This document shows, piece by piece, positions 46,335-54,612 of a stretch of 64,000 nucleotides of DNA (position 1 is its first letter; each line of letters begins with the position of its first letter). The notes under the pieces were generated by a model, which was not told where the DNA came from, ran no database searches, and saw nothing but the letters and a program-made list of their open reading frames with translations. Source of the stretch: Stenotrophomonas oahuensis. GTDB taxonomy: Bacteria; Pseudomonadota; Gammaproteobacteria; Xanthomonadales; Xanthomonadaceae. Where the stretch lies: assembly GCF_031834595.1 (NCBI RefSeq), contig NZ_CP115541.1:3466501-3530500 (forward strand), read 5' to 3'. The translations under genes and the position numbers were made by a program.

Positions 46335-46442
46335 GAGCGATCAGAGCGATCAGAGCGATCAGAGCGATCAGAGCGATCAGAGCGATCAGAGCGATCGGAG
46401 CGATCGGAGTCATCCGAGTCATCCGAGTCATCCGAGTCATCC
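46335..46442. repeat. 9-bp minisatellite, 12 units
   Basis: Six units GAGCGATCA, two units GAGCGATCG, four units GAGTCATCC, exact and head to tail. The reading frames across it give Ser-Glu-Arg or Asp-Arg-Ser runs with no gene signals, so I treat it as non-coding. Copy number is likely to vary among strains. The rest of 46224-46664 holds repeat copy 4 and no gene. Confidence 0.85.
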
Positions 46443-46664
46443 CGGGCAATCGGGCCGCAGAAGACACTCAGGGCATCCCGGGCACAGTGAATCCCGCGCA
46501 TGACATTGGGTTGACGTGACCCGCCCACCCCAACTTGACGCATCGTCAACCGTCCAACTCGCCAAGTTGACAGGCTACGGATTCAAGCCCAGCGCCCCAA
46601 TCCCCACACTTTCCCCACTGCCAAAGCACACCGCTGCCGGCCTTGAATCCACCTGGGGAACCAC

Positions 46665-47189
46665 ATGATCAGCATTCCAGTTTCAGCCGCCTCCCACACC
46701 CGCTTCGTCCGCGTCTCGCGCTGGCTCTGCATCGTCGGTTACCTCATCGCGACGGCCGTCTTCGCGACCTCGGCGATCAGCGGCCACAACCAGGCGCAGG
46801 CGATCCTCAAGGACGCGGTGATGGTGCAGGCCCCGGTGAAGCTGGACATCATCGAGGAAAGCCGCCGCAAGGGCCGCACCACTTTGAAGTACCACTTCAG
46901 CTACACCTTCGAAGCCAACGGCGTGCCGTACAAGGGCGAGTTCACGACCGCCGAGGACAGCGCGGACCAATATCTGGATGAAGACGCGCAGGTGCAGGTC
47001 GCCTACGCCCGCAGCAACCCTGCCAACTTCGAACGTGCCGACCGCCTGCAGGGCATGCAGGGGCTGGGCGCGGTGCTGGGCCGCCTGTGCGTGGCGCTGG
47101 GCATGCTGGCGATCCTGGCCTTCATTGTCCACTTGTTGCTGACCCGCAAGCTGATCGTGCCCCGGGAGCCGGCCCTGCCGGCTGCCTGA
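46665..47189 (+). CDS. DUF3592-like membrane protein
   Basis: 174 residues: transmembrane helix ~20-42, a beta-rich domain (KLDIIEESRRKGRTTLKYHFSYTFEANGVPYKGEFTTAEDS), then VQVAYARSNPANFER and a second transmembrane helix near 139-160. The layout (helix, V/I-x-Y-P-like DUF3592 domain, helix) is typical of DUF3592 proteins, whose function is unknown. Stands alone, before the XRE/NTPase module. Confidence 0.75.
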   Translation: MISIPVSAASHTRFVRVSRWLCIVGYLIATAVFATSAISGHNQAQAILKDAVMVQAPVKLDIIEESRRKGRTTLKYHFSYTFEANGVPYKGEFTTAEDSADQYLDEDAQVQVAYARSNPANFERADRLQGMQGLGAVLGRLCVALGMLAILAFIVHLLLTRKLIVPREPALPAA

Positions 47190-47279
47190 TCCAGGCAGCA
47201 GGAGGCCCGCGCGATGATGGTTGACACGGTTTCCGGCCACGGTAGGGTGGGCACACCTTCACCCTTCTGGTCTGTCTGC

Positions 47280-48497
47280 ATGCCCGTTCCGGAGTTTTCG
47301 GACCTGTTGTCCCGCCACATGCGGCGGATCCGGGCCAGTGCAGGTGGGGTGGCCAGCGAAATCGGCATCAGCCGCGAGGCGGTCAACAACTGGCGCGCGG
47401 GTACCTCGCGCCCCAGTCGTCGCCATCGCGATCGCGTGTTGGCCTGCGCGAACTACCTGCGCCTGACCGAGGCAGAGTCCAATGCACTGCTGCAGTCGGC
47501 CGGATTCGAACCGGAGTTCCCGGCGGAAGGTGCCGAGGAACCCGCACAGTCGCCGCCCCCGCTCACGGTACCGGCCGCAGTCACCGCCTTGTTCGACCGC
47601 CTGCAGCAGCTGCGCCCGTACCCGGTGGCATTGCTGCTCACCCAGGCCCACTGGGGCCAGCCACCCGAACGCGCCGCGATGCTGGCCGAGGCCGCGCGCC
47701 GCTACGGCCAGGACCGCGTGCTGCACCTGCAGCCGCCGTTCCGGGCAGGCGAGGGCGACGAGGACTACTTCGCATTGCTGGCCGCGCAGTGTGGGCTGGA
47801 CGGGGTGAGCTCCGATGCCGGCTTTGAAGTCGCACTGGCGAGGAGGCTGCAGCAGCCGGGGCCGCTGTTCTGTCTGGTCAGCCGCTTTGAACAGGGCGCG
47901 GCCGGTCCACGCGATGTGCTGGCCGGCATTCTGCGCAGCCTGAGCGAAATGCACAGCGGCAAGCTGCACCTGCTGATCTGTGGCGGTGCGGCGCTGGCCG
48001 ATCTGAAGTACCAAGGGGGCGATCTGTCGCTGCTCAATATCGCCGCCACCGAAAGCTGGCCCGAACTCCGCGTGGATGACCTGCAACGGCACGCCACCGG
48101 CTTGCCCGAGCACGTGCTGCAGCGTGCGCTGCATGTGTCCGGCGGACATCCGCTGCTGGCGCAGGCCGCATTGAATCTGCTGGCGGGGCCGGGTGGTGAG
48201 GCGCTGGACGATGCCGCGCTCAACCAGACCTTGTCCACGCATCCCCGCCTGTGGGAAGCGCTGCTGCCGATCCTGCGCGAACCGGGTGCCCGCACTGCGG
48301 TGAACAGTTGGCTGCCACGCGAGCGCATCGCGCCAGCACGGCCATACCTGATGGATCCGCTGCTGCGCCAGTTCTACTGGGAGAACCTGCTGGCTTCGCG
48401 CAGCCACGCCGACGGTGCCTGGCTGGAATGGCGCTGCGAGGCCATCCGCCTGGCCGTGCAGCAGGTCAACGAAGGGCTGGAGGCCCAACCGGCATGA
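47280..48497 (+). CDS. XRE HTH fused to a degenerate STAND-like NTPase domain
   Basis: 405 residues from the ATG at 47280. An HTH (about 5-60, RRIRASAGGVASEIGISREAVNNWRAGTSRPS) is followed by an NTPase-like region whose P-loop position reads LLTQAHWGQPPERAAML, lacking GxxxxGKT, and whose Walker B position (LFCLVSRFEQG) lacks the usual acidic pair. A GGHPLLAQAALNLL segment matches the helical region of STAND ATPases. Likely a DNA-binding partner of the intact ATPase encoded next, with which it overlaps by ATGA. Possible stress or defence regulator; function unknown. Confidence 0.7.
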   Translation: MPVPEFSDLLSRHMRRIRASAGGVASEIGISREAVNNWRAGTSRPSRRHRDRVLACANYLRLTEAESNALLQSAGFEPEFPAEGAEEPAQSPPPLTVPAAVTALFDRLQQLRPYPVALLLTQAHWGQPPERAAMLAEAARRYGQDRVLHLQPPFRAGEGDEDYFALLAAQCGLDGVSSDAGFEVALARRLQQPGPLFCLVSRFEQGAAGPRDVLAGILRSLSEMHSGKLHLLICGGAALADLKYQGGDLSLLNIAATESWPELRVDDLQRHATGLPEHVLQRALHVSGGHPLLAQAALNLLAGPGGEALDDAALNQTLSTHPRLWEALLPILREPGARTAVNSWLPRERIAPARPYLMDPLLRQFYWENLLASRSHADGAWLEWRCEAIRLAVQQVNEGLEAQPA

Positions 48498-50689
48498 TCG
48501 CGCTTGAAGGATGGAGTGCCTGGCGCTGGGTGAAACTGGCGCTGGTGGTGTCGTTCATCGGTTTCTTCGGCACGTTGTTCGTGGCCCCGTGGATCAACCC
48601 GTGGGTGCTGTGGAAGGTCAAACACGACGGCGAAAGCATGATGCTGATGCAGTCCGCGCGCATCGACACCACCTTGCTGCGCGAAGAAGCACATGGCCGC
48701 TGGCTGATGGACGGGCAGTGGCCGCAAGAGGTCCACGTGCCCGGCGTACACGACCCGGCCGAAGCCACGCTGTCCGCTGAACTGCCGGCCCCGTTCGTGC
48801 TGCGCCTGCGCTTCACCAACCGCTTCCCGGAGAACAGTGGCTTGCGCGGCACCGTCCTGGAGCACACGCTGGACCCTCGCACCGAGCGCTGGACCTGTCA
48901 GCCCGGCGATCCTTCGCCGCCATCGCGCTGGCTGGCAATGGACTGCCGCAGCAACAAGCCGTGGACGGCGGGGCAGTGGCTGACCTTGATCCTGGTGCTG
49001 TGCGTACTGGCCCTGATCGGCCTGGGTGTGATCTGGTGGCGACTGCGACCAGAAGTCGCCGACGTCGCGCGCGAGCCGCGCACGCTGCTGGACCATCCCC
49101 TGCAGCGTCTGCCCACCTTCGACCGCCAACTGGGCTGGCTGCGCCTGCGTGACCGCGTGCTGCAGCAGGCCGGCATTGCCGGCACCCGCTGGCGCGATGC
49201 ACTGCGCCATGTGCAGGCCACGCCCAGCACGCGCGCCATACAGCTGGCGGCACGTATTGGCGCGGTGGACGCCGCCGCGCGCGACTGGCCATTGAACGGC
49301 ACCGTGCGCGAATGGACGCTGCCGCCCACGCTGCCGATCGCATTGGAGAAGCTGTGGCTGTACCTGCCAGATCCAGCGCTGAGTGGCGAGGCCATCGTGC
49401 AGCAGCTGCGCAGCTTGCCCAACGGGCAGGACGTGGTGCTGGTCGTCAGCCCCTCCACCGCAACCGAAGCGGCGCTGATGCAGTACGCCGATGATCCGGC
49501 CAACCTGTGTGTCTGCCTCGACCAGGTCATCCAGACCCGATGGCTGCTGCAGCCGCGCGCGCAGGACACACTGGTTAGCCTGCTGGCGCAGCAGCTGAAG
49601 GTCACCCGCATTTCGCCCTACCAGACCCACGGTGGCATTACCCGGCCCAACGCTTTCTTCGGTCGCGAATCGCTGTTGGCGCGCGTGCTCAACCGTGAGC
49701 CCGGCAACTACCTCCTGGTCGGCGGGCGGCAGCTGGGCAAGACCAGTCTGATGAAAGCCATTGAACGCCGCTTCGACGGGCATCCGCGTGTGCACTGTCA
49801 GTACGTGGCATTGCGCGACCATCGATTGACGCCGCGGTTGGCACTGGAGCTTGGGCTGGCTGAAGACACCGGCATCGACGCGCTGGGCGCGGCCCTGTTC
49901 GAGCGGGCGCACGGTCGCAGCGTGCTGCTGCTGATCGACGAAACCGATCTGTTCCTGCGCGCCGAGGCCGGCAACGGTTACCCGCAGCTGGCCGCGTTGC
50001 GTGCGCTCAGCGAGGAAGGCCGCTGCCATTTCATGCTGGCTGGATTCTGGGATCTGTATGAAGCAGTGACCCTGGACTTCGCCTCGCCCCTGCGCAACTT
50101 TGGTGAGGTGATCCATATCGGCGGGCTGGAAGAAGCGGCTTGCCAGGCGTTGGCCACCGAACCGATGGGCCGGCTGGGTGTGCACTTCGCCAACCCGGAC
50201 CTGCCGCAGCGATTGGTGGCTGCCTGTGGTCGTCGCGCCAACCTGGTTGCCATCGTCTGCCAGTACCTGCTCGGCCAGCTCGGCCGTGGCCAGCGGGTGA
50301 TCGAGCCGGCGAATCTGCATGCCGCGCTCAGCGCCGAACCGGTGTTCGACGCCTTGGCCGGTTGGGCCCGGCTGAGTCCGGACCCGGTGGCGTGCCGGAT
50401 CGACCGCATCGTGGTGTACCGCATTGCCAGTGCACAGCTGGGGCCGGGTGGGGCGCAGGGAGTTTCCCTGCTGCAGCTGCTGGCCGGGTTTGATGCTGCT
50501 GGAGTGAAGGTGGACCCGGAACAGCTGCGTCATTCGCTGGCGCGGTTGCAGCTGGCCTATGTGATCCGGCGTGAGAACGAGGGCGTGCAGTACGTGTTCG
50601 CGGTGCCGTTGTTTGCCACGCAGTTCCAACGGGAAGAAGTGGAGGCGCTGCTGCAGCGTGAGCTGCAGGCGGGCATCGCGCAATCGTGA
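48494..50689 (+). CDS. Membrane-anchored STAND-like ATPase
   Basis: 731 residues. Transmembrane helices near 14-33 and 160-182 enclose a ~125-residue extracytoplasmic domain. A cytosolic region (200-370) precedes SPYQTHGGITRPNAFFGRE, the entry motif of novel STAND ATPases, then Walker A VGGRQLGKTS (409-418) and Walker B SVLLLIDETD (476-485). Sensor-like LAGFWDLYEA follows. Such ATPases act as signal-dependent switches, for example in anti-phage or stress proteins. The C-terminal ~130 residues look winged-helix-like (GVSLLQLLAGFDAAGVKVDPEQL). Coupled to the XRE gene upstream. Confidence 0.8.
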   Translation: MIALEGWSAWRWVKLALVVSFIGFFGTLFVAPWINPWVLWKVKHDGESMMLMQSARIDTTLLREEAHGRWLMDGQWPQEVHVPGVHDPAEATLSAELPAPFVLRLRFTNRFPENSGLRGTVLEHTLDPRTERWTCQPGDPSPPSRWLAMDCRSNKPWTAGQWLTLILVLCVLALIGLGVIWWRLRPEVADVAREPRTLLDHPLQRLPTFDRQLGWLRLRDRVLQQAGIAGTRWRDALRHVQATPSTRAIQLAARIGAVDAAARDWPLNGTVREWTLPPTLPIALEKLWLYLPDPALSGEAIVQQLRSLPNGQDVVLVVSPSTATEAALMQYADDPANLCVCLDQVIQTRWLLQPRAQDTLVSLLAQQLKVTRISPYQTHGGITRPNAFFGRESLLARVLNREPGNYLLVGGRQLGKTSLMKAIERRFDGHPRVHCQYVALRDHRLTPRLALELGLAEDTGIDALGAALFERAHGRSVLLLIDETDLFLRAEAGNGYPQLAALRALSEEGRCHFMLAGFWDLYEAVTLDFASPLRNFGEVIHIGGLEEAACQALATEPMGRLGVHFANPDLPQRLVAACGRRANLVAIVCQYLLGQLGRGQRVIEPANLHAALSAEPVFDALAGWARLSPDPVACRIDRIVVYRIASAQLGPGGAQGVSLLQLLAGFDAAGVKVDPEQLRHSLARLQLAYVIRRENEGVQYVFAVPLFATQFQREEVEALLQRELQAGIAQS

Positions 50690-50756
50690 CGGACTGCCTA
50701 CCTGCCATCCAGCGATTCTGAGATAGTCAGTTCACGCACGTCTCAATTGGAAACAC

Positions 50757-51791
50757 ATGCGGCACCCCCAGGAGTTATCCGTCGCGCAGATCACCACCGT
50801 CCTGGCCCAGGCGTACGACGTGCACGCCGAACAGGTCGTGCAGCGGCCGGCCGGTGCCGATGCCGGTGCCACCGTGTATCAAATCGTCGCCCAGGACGGC
50901 GGACGCTGGTGGCTGAAGTGCCGTCGCTATGCGGTGGGCGATGCCGTCTGGAACGTGCTGCAGTACCTGCGTAGCGAGTTGCAGCTGACTGAAGTCGCCG
51001 CCCCCCAGAACACCTGCAACGGCGCACCGGCCGTACTCGCCGACGGCCTGCAATGGACCCTGTTCCCCTACATTGAAGGCCAATCCGGCTTTGAAGCCGC
51101 GCTCTCACGTGAGCAGTGGCAGCGGCTGGGGCAAGTGCTGCGCAGCGTGCACGAGGCCGAGGTGCCCGCCGCGCTGCTGGCTCCCTTGGCCCAGCCGCAA
51201 CTGGAAGAGGAGCCTGCGGTGGAGCGGGTGGGAGCCTGGCTGCTCAACGGTGACACCCACTGGACGGTTTCCGATCCGCTGGCCGAGCGCTTCCGCCAAT
51301 GCTGGCGTCTGTACCGGCCCCTGATCGCCGATGTCTGGCAGCGCTGCGTCAAGCTGCGCGCGCGGCTGGCCGGGCAACCGGCGAGCAAGGTGCTTTGCCA
51401 CGGCGACGTACACGCCGGCAATGTCCTGCTGCGCCCGGACGGCGGCCTGTGCCTGATCGACTGGGACGGCATGCTGCGCGCCCCGCGCGAGTGCGACCTG
51501 ATGTTCATCGGAGCCGGCGTCGGCGGCCGCTGGGGCCGCGACGACCCGCCCGGCTTTGCCGAAGGCTACGGTCCGGTCACGCTCGACCCGGTAAGGCTGG
51601 CCTGCTACCGTCACTGGCGCATCCTGCACGACATCCAGGAGTTCCACGACCTGCTGCTGGAGCCGGGCGCGGCGGCACGACCACCCAGCCAGCGGTTGCA
51701 GGCACTGCGTTACATGCAGGATCAGTTCGCCCCGAACAACGTAGTAGACGCCGCCGCCCGCAGCTGGGCCGCGGTCAGCGCGGCCCCATAG
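50757..51791 (+). CDS. APH-fold kinase (aminoglycoside/spectinomycin phosphotransferase-like)
   Basis: 344 residues. The catalytic loop LCHGDVHAGN (HGD 215-217, N222) and the metal-binding LIDWDG (D235, D237) with APRECDLMFIG define the APH/choline-kinase superfamily. The CDLMF region and PPGF..GYGPV segment recall spectinomycin phosphotransferase APH(9), but homoserine and other small-molecule kinases share the fold, so substrate is open. 67 bases downstream of the ATPase gene; may or may not be part of that unit. Its stop lies in a GTAG palindrome. Confidence 0.82.
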   Translation: MRHPQELSVAQITTVLAQAYDVHAEQVVQRPAGADAGATVYQIVAQDGGRWWLKCRRYAVGDAVWNVLQYLRSELQLTEVAAPQNTCNGAPAVLADGLQWTLFPYIEGQSGFEAALSREQWQRLGQVLRSVHEAEVPAALLAPLAQPQLEEEPAVERVGAWLLNGDTHWTVSDPLAERFRQCWRLYRPLIADVWQRCVKLRARLAGQPASKVLCHGDVHAGNVLLRPDGGLCLIDWDGMLRAPRECDLMFIGAGVGGRWGRDDPPGFAEGYGPVTLDPVRLACYRHWRILHDIQEFHDLLLEPGAAARPPSQRLQALRYMQDQFAPNNVVDAAARSWAAVSAAP

Positions 51792-51811
51792 TGACGCGCC
51801 ATGCGCGTCAT
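51789..51811 (+). repeat. SMAG-type palindrome containing the APH stop
   Basis: TAGTGACGCGCC-ATG-CGCGTCA; a close match of the unit at 53521. Confidence 0.6.
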
Positions 51812-51851
51812 CGCGGTGCCAAATGACATCAGAGACCAAGGAGGGCAGTGC

Positions 51852-53249
51852 ATGAAGTTGTCAGCCATTCTTCTCGCAGCGTTCCTCCTCATCAGCGGCA
51901 ACGCATCCAGCGCCGAAGAGCGCCCAGACCCCACCCTGCAACAGATATTCGACCACTGGCTGTCCGCCTACAACAGCGGTGAACTCCAGCGCCTGCAGTC
52001 AGTAATCTCCACCTACAAGATGGAACACAGCGCGCAGCGCGACATGGAGCTGCGCAGCTCCATGGGGCCATGGCGGCTGCTGGAAATGAGGTCGAACACG
52101 CCCTCCATGGCCGAAGCCATCGTCAACGTTGAATCCAGCGAACGCTCGCTGCTGGTGACCGTCAAGGTCGACGCCGCTGATCCCGCCGACGTCAGCTTTT
52201 TCCAGATCGAAGGCGTCGAGACACCCACCGCGTATCTTCCGAGTCGCCTTTCACTTCGCGAGCTGAGAGCTGCAGCGAACGAGCGCCTGGATGCACTGGT
52301 GGTTTCCGATGTGTTATCGGGTGCACTGCTTGTCTCAGAGCGCGGCAGGGTGGTCTACCAGTGGTGGGGTGGGCTGGCAGATCGTCAGGCGACGCTGGCC
52401 ATCACGCCGGAGACGCGATTCCGCATTGCGTCGTTGAACAAGATGTTCACTGCCGTGGCCGTGCTTCAGCTGGTGCAGGACGGCAAGCTGTCATTGAACG
52501 ACAGCATCCGTCGCCATCTTCCCGACTACCCGGACCCAGCCATCGCCGAGTCGATCATGATCCGCCAGCTGCTCAACCACACCAGCGGGCTGGGTGACAT
52601 CTTCGGCGATGACTTCAGCAGCTACTCGCAGAGGCTGAAGACTCATTCGGACTACATCGGACATTTCGGGAAGCGGGCACCCGACCACGCACCCGGAGTC
52701 CAGGACGGGTATTCGAACTACGGCTATGTGGTGCTGGGTGCGATCATCGAGGCGGTGAGCGGGCAGTCCTATTACGACTATATCCAGAAGCACATCTACG
52801 CTCCGGCGGGCATGACCTCTACCGGGTCGGAGCCCGAGTCCAGTCTCGTGGTTGGACGGGGAGTGCCGTATACGAAGGTGGATGGCCAATGGAAGGTCGA
52901 GTCCGCGTCATTGCCCTGGCGTGGCACAGCGGCAGGTGGTGGCTACAGCACGATCGGCGACCTGCAGCGGTTTGGTGACGCGCTGTTGCGAGGTGATCTG
53001 GTCTCCCCCGCGCTGCTGGATCAGGCCACTTCGCCGCAGAATCACAAGCAGTGGTACGGATACGGGTTCATGGTCAGTGGTAATGGTACCGCACGTCAGT
53101 TCGGACACGAAGGCGGGGCGTCGGGTGCCAATGCCGCTTTCGTGGTGATCCCGAGCAGGCAGTATGTTGTCATTGGACTCAGCAACAACGACCCTGACGC
53201 GATGGAGAATGCAGTTAACTTCCTCGCGCGGCGGCTGCCGCTGGAGTAG
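51852..53249 (+). CDS. Secreted serine hydrolase (class C beta-lactamase-related)
   Basis: 465 residues with a signal peptide (hydrophobic core 4-16, AEE cleavage region near 20). The first ~130 mature residues form an extra domain; the hydrolase starts near 135. Active-site motifs are SLNK (S194-x-x-K197), the YSN motif (Y287-S-N289) and HEGG (H419), the beta-lactamase/DD-peptidase/esterase family pattern. True beta-lactamase activity is not implied: this group includes esterases and penicillin-binding-like enzymes. Good Shine-Dalgarno (AAGGAGGG). A small membrane protein gene follows after 3 bases. Confidence 0.85.
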   Translation: MKLSAILLAAFLLISGNASSAEERPDPTLQQIFDHWLSAYNSGELQRLQSVISTYKMEHSAQRDMELRSSMGPWRLLEMRSNTPSMAEAIVNVESSERSLLVTVKVDAADPADVSFFQIEGVETPTAYLPSRLSLRELRAAANERLDALVVSDVLSGALLVSERGRVVYQWWGGLADRQATLAITPETRFRIASLNKMFTAVAVLQLVQDGKLSLNDSIRRHLPDYPDPAIAESIMIRQLLNHTSGLGDIFGDDFSSYSQRLKTHSDYIGHFGKRAPDHAPGVQDGYSNYGYVVLGAIIEAVSGQSYYDYIQKHIYAPAGMTSTGSEPESSLVVGRGVPYTKVDGQWKVESASLPWRGTAAGGGYSTIGDLQRFGDALLRGDLVSPALLDQATSPQNHKQWYGYGFMVSGNGTARQFGHEGGASGANAAFVVIPSRQYVVIGLSNNDPDAMENAVNFLARRLPLE

Positions 53250-53252
53250 GCG

Positions 53253-53525
53253 GTGTCCGCGATGAAGCCGCTCTGGCGTGTGCTTGTCGCCGTGTCGGTG
53301 CTGTGTGGTGTGACTTCGACGTGGCTGCTTTTCACCAGCGGTGCCGGCGCAGGGATGCTCGCGGCGGCACAGTTGTTCGTGCTGGGTGCACTTGCTGCAG
53401 GGGGAAGCGCCGGGGTTGCGGCTGTCTTGGGTGACACCCGCAAACAATGCACCGGGATTGCACTCCTGGCTGGTTACGGACTGGCGTTGCTGGCATTCCT
53501 GCTTGGAATAGGCAACGTCCGGTAG
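53253..53525 (+). CDS. Small three-helix membrane protein
   Basis: 90 residues from the GTG at 53253, chosen because GGAG lies 6 bases before it; ATG at 53262 is the alternative. Three hydrophobic segments (8-30, 34-60, 67-86) separated by a short charged turn (GDTRKQ). No family recognised. Directly downstream of the serine hydrolase, so probably one operon. Confidence 0.65.
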   Translation: MSAMKPLWRVLVAVSVLCGVTSTWLLFTSGAGAGMLAAAQLFVLGALAAGGSAGVAAVLGDTRKQCTGIALLAGYGLALLAFLLGIGNVR

Positions 53526-53546
53526 TGACGCGCCATGCGCGTCATC
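53521..53546 (+). repeat. SMAG-type GTAG palindrome
   Basis: GGTAGTGACGCGCC-ATG-CGCGTCA; includes the stop codon of the small membrane protein and lies between two convergent genes. Confidence 0.7.
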
Positions 53547-53555
53547 GCACCGCGA

Positions 53556-54488
53556 TCAATGCGACGAAACAAATCCAGACCCTCCCGGCGTAGCCGGCAC
53601 AGAAAATGCCTCGCGCATGCGCTTCACCTCCCGCCCAGGCGTCAATCCGAACAACCGCTTGAACTCCCGGTTGAACTGCGACGTGCTCTCATACCCCACC
53701 GCATGGCAGGCAGCGGCAGCGGTCATTCCTTCGCGCACCATCAGCAGACGCGCCTGATGCAGGCGCGTGGACTTCAGGTACTGCATGGGCGAAGCGCACG
53801 TTACAGCTTTGAAATGGCTGTAGAAGGAAGGTGCACTCATGCCGGCCTCATCTGCGAGCTGCGCCACAGTCAACGGCTGCGCATATGCCGCGTGCAGGTA
53901 CTGCAATGCCTTGCCGATGCGGCCGAAGTGGCCCTGATGCGCAAGCGCGGCGCGCAACGTGTGGCCCTGCGGCCCGGTGAGCACGCGGTAGTAGAGCTCG
54001 CGTAGCAGGCCTGGGCCCAGCACAGCAGCGTCCATCGGATTCGCCAGCGCCTGCAGCAGCCGCTGTACGGCCTGGTGCAACGGAGCATCGATCGGACTGG
54101 ACATCATGCTTTGCGGTACTGCATTCGACCGTGGACCGCCGTGGCGGTCAATCTCCAGCATCAATTCGGCCGCCAGTGGAAACTGCAGATGCAGGTAAAC
54201 GGCCAGCAAAGGCTCGTCTGCGCTTGCGTCGGTTTCCATGGTGAACGGAACCGGCACCGAAACGGCCAGGTACTGATGGGCGTCGTACACATAGGTCTGT
54301 TGACCGAAGTACCCGCGCTTGCGGCCTTGGCAGACGATCACAATGCCCGGGTCGTACAGCACCGGGGCCCTTGCCAGCGGTCGGTCTGAGCGCAGCAGGC
54401 GCACGCTGTCCAATGCTGTCTGGGTGTAGCCCTCGTGCGGAGCCAGCGCCTGCACCAGCGGAGCCAGGGGCAGCAGGTCTCCAGACAT
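53556..54488 (-). CDS. AraC-family regulator, divergent from an SDR
   Basis: 310 residues from the ATG at 54488 (MSGDLLPLAPLVQALAPHEG). The N-terminal ~180 residues are the cupin-like AraC_N domain; the C-terminal double HTH reads LHAAYAQPLTVAQLADEAGMSAPSFYSHFKAVTCASPMQYLKSTRLHQARLL and VGYESTSQFNREFKRLFGLTPG. Divergent from an SDR gene 124 bases away, it most likely controls that gene. The N-terminal start is open: an ATG at 54521 is also in frame. Confidence 0.88.
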   Translation of the reverse strand: MSGDLLPLAPLVQALAPHEGYTQTALDSVRLLRSDRPLARAPVLYDPGIVIVCQGRKRGYFGQQTYVYDAHQYLAVSVPVPFTMETDASADEPLLAVYLHLQFPLAAELMLEIDRHGGPRSNAVPQSMMSSPIDAPLHQAVQRLLQALANPMDAAVLGPGLLRELYYRVLTGPQGHTLRAALAHQGHFGRIGKALQYLHAAYAQPLTVAQLADEAGMSAPSFYSHFKAVTCASPMQYLKSTRLHQARLLMVREGMTAAAACHAVGYESTSQFNREFKRLFGLTPGREVKRMREAFSVPATPGGSGFVSSH

Positions 54489-54612
54489 GGGGGAGGGCGC
54501 TTTCGAGGATGGGCGGATCATAGGAATAGGCAATAGATTGAGTCTGGATGGCCTTATGGCGCGGGTTTGGCATTTCTATTATGCACTCCTCCCCGAATCC
54601 CCCGAGGCCAAC

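Noticed and set aside
46335..46442. CRISPR array
   Set aside because: Units are 9 bp and directly adjacent, with no spacers or cas genes.
46257..46490. Frame encoding a Ser-Glu-Arg repeat protein through the minisatellite
   Set aside because: Open only because the 9-bp unit has no stop; begins inside repeat copy 4, no ribosome site, and several frames are equally open.
48374..50683. 769-residue minus-strand frame opposite the ATPase gene
   Set aside because: Gln/Arg/His-rich shadow; Walker motifs are on the plus strand.
52013..52228. Short minus-strand frame inside the serine hydrolase
   Set aside because: Shadow frame; the plus-strand signal peptide and SxxK motif fix the real gene.
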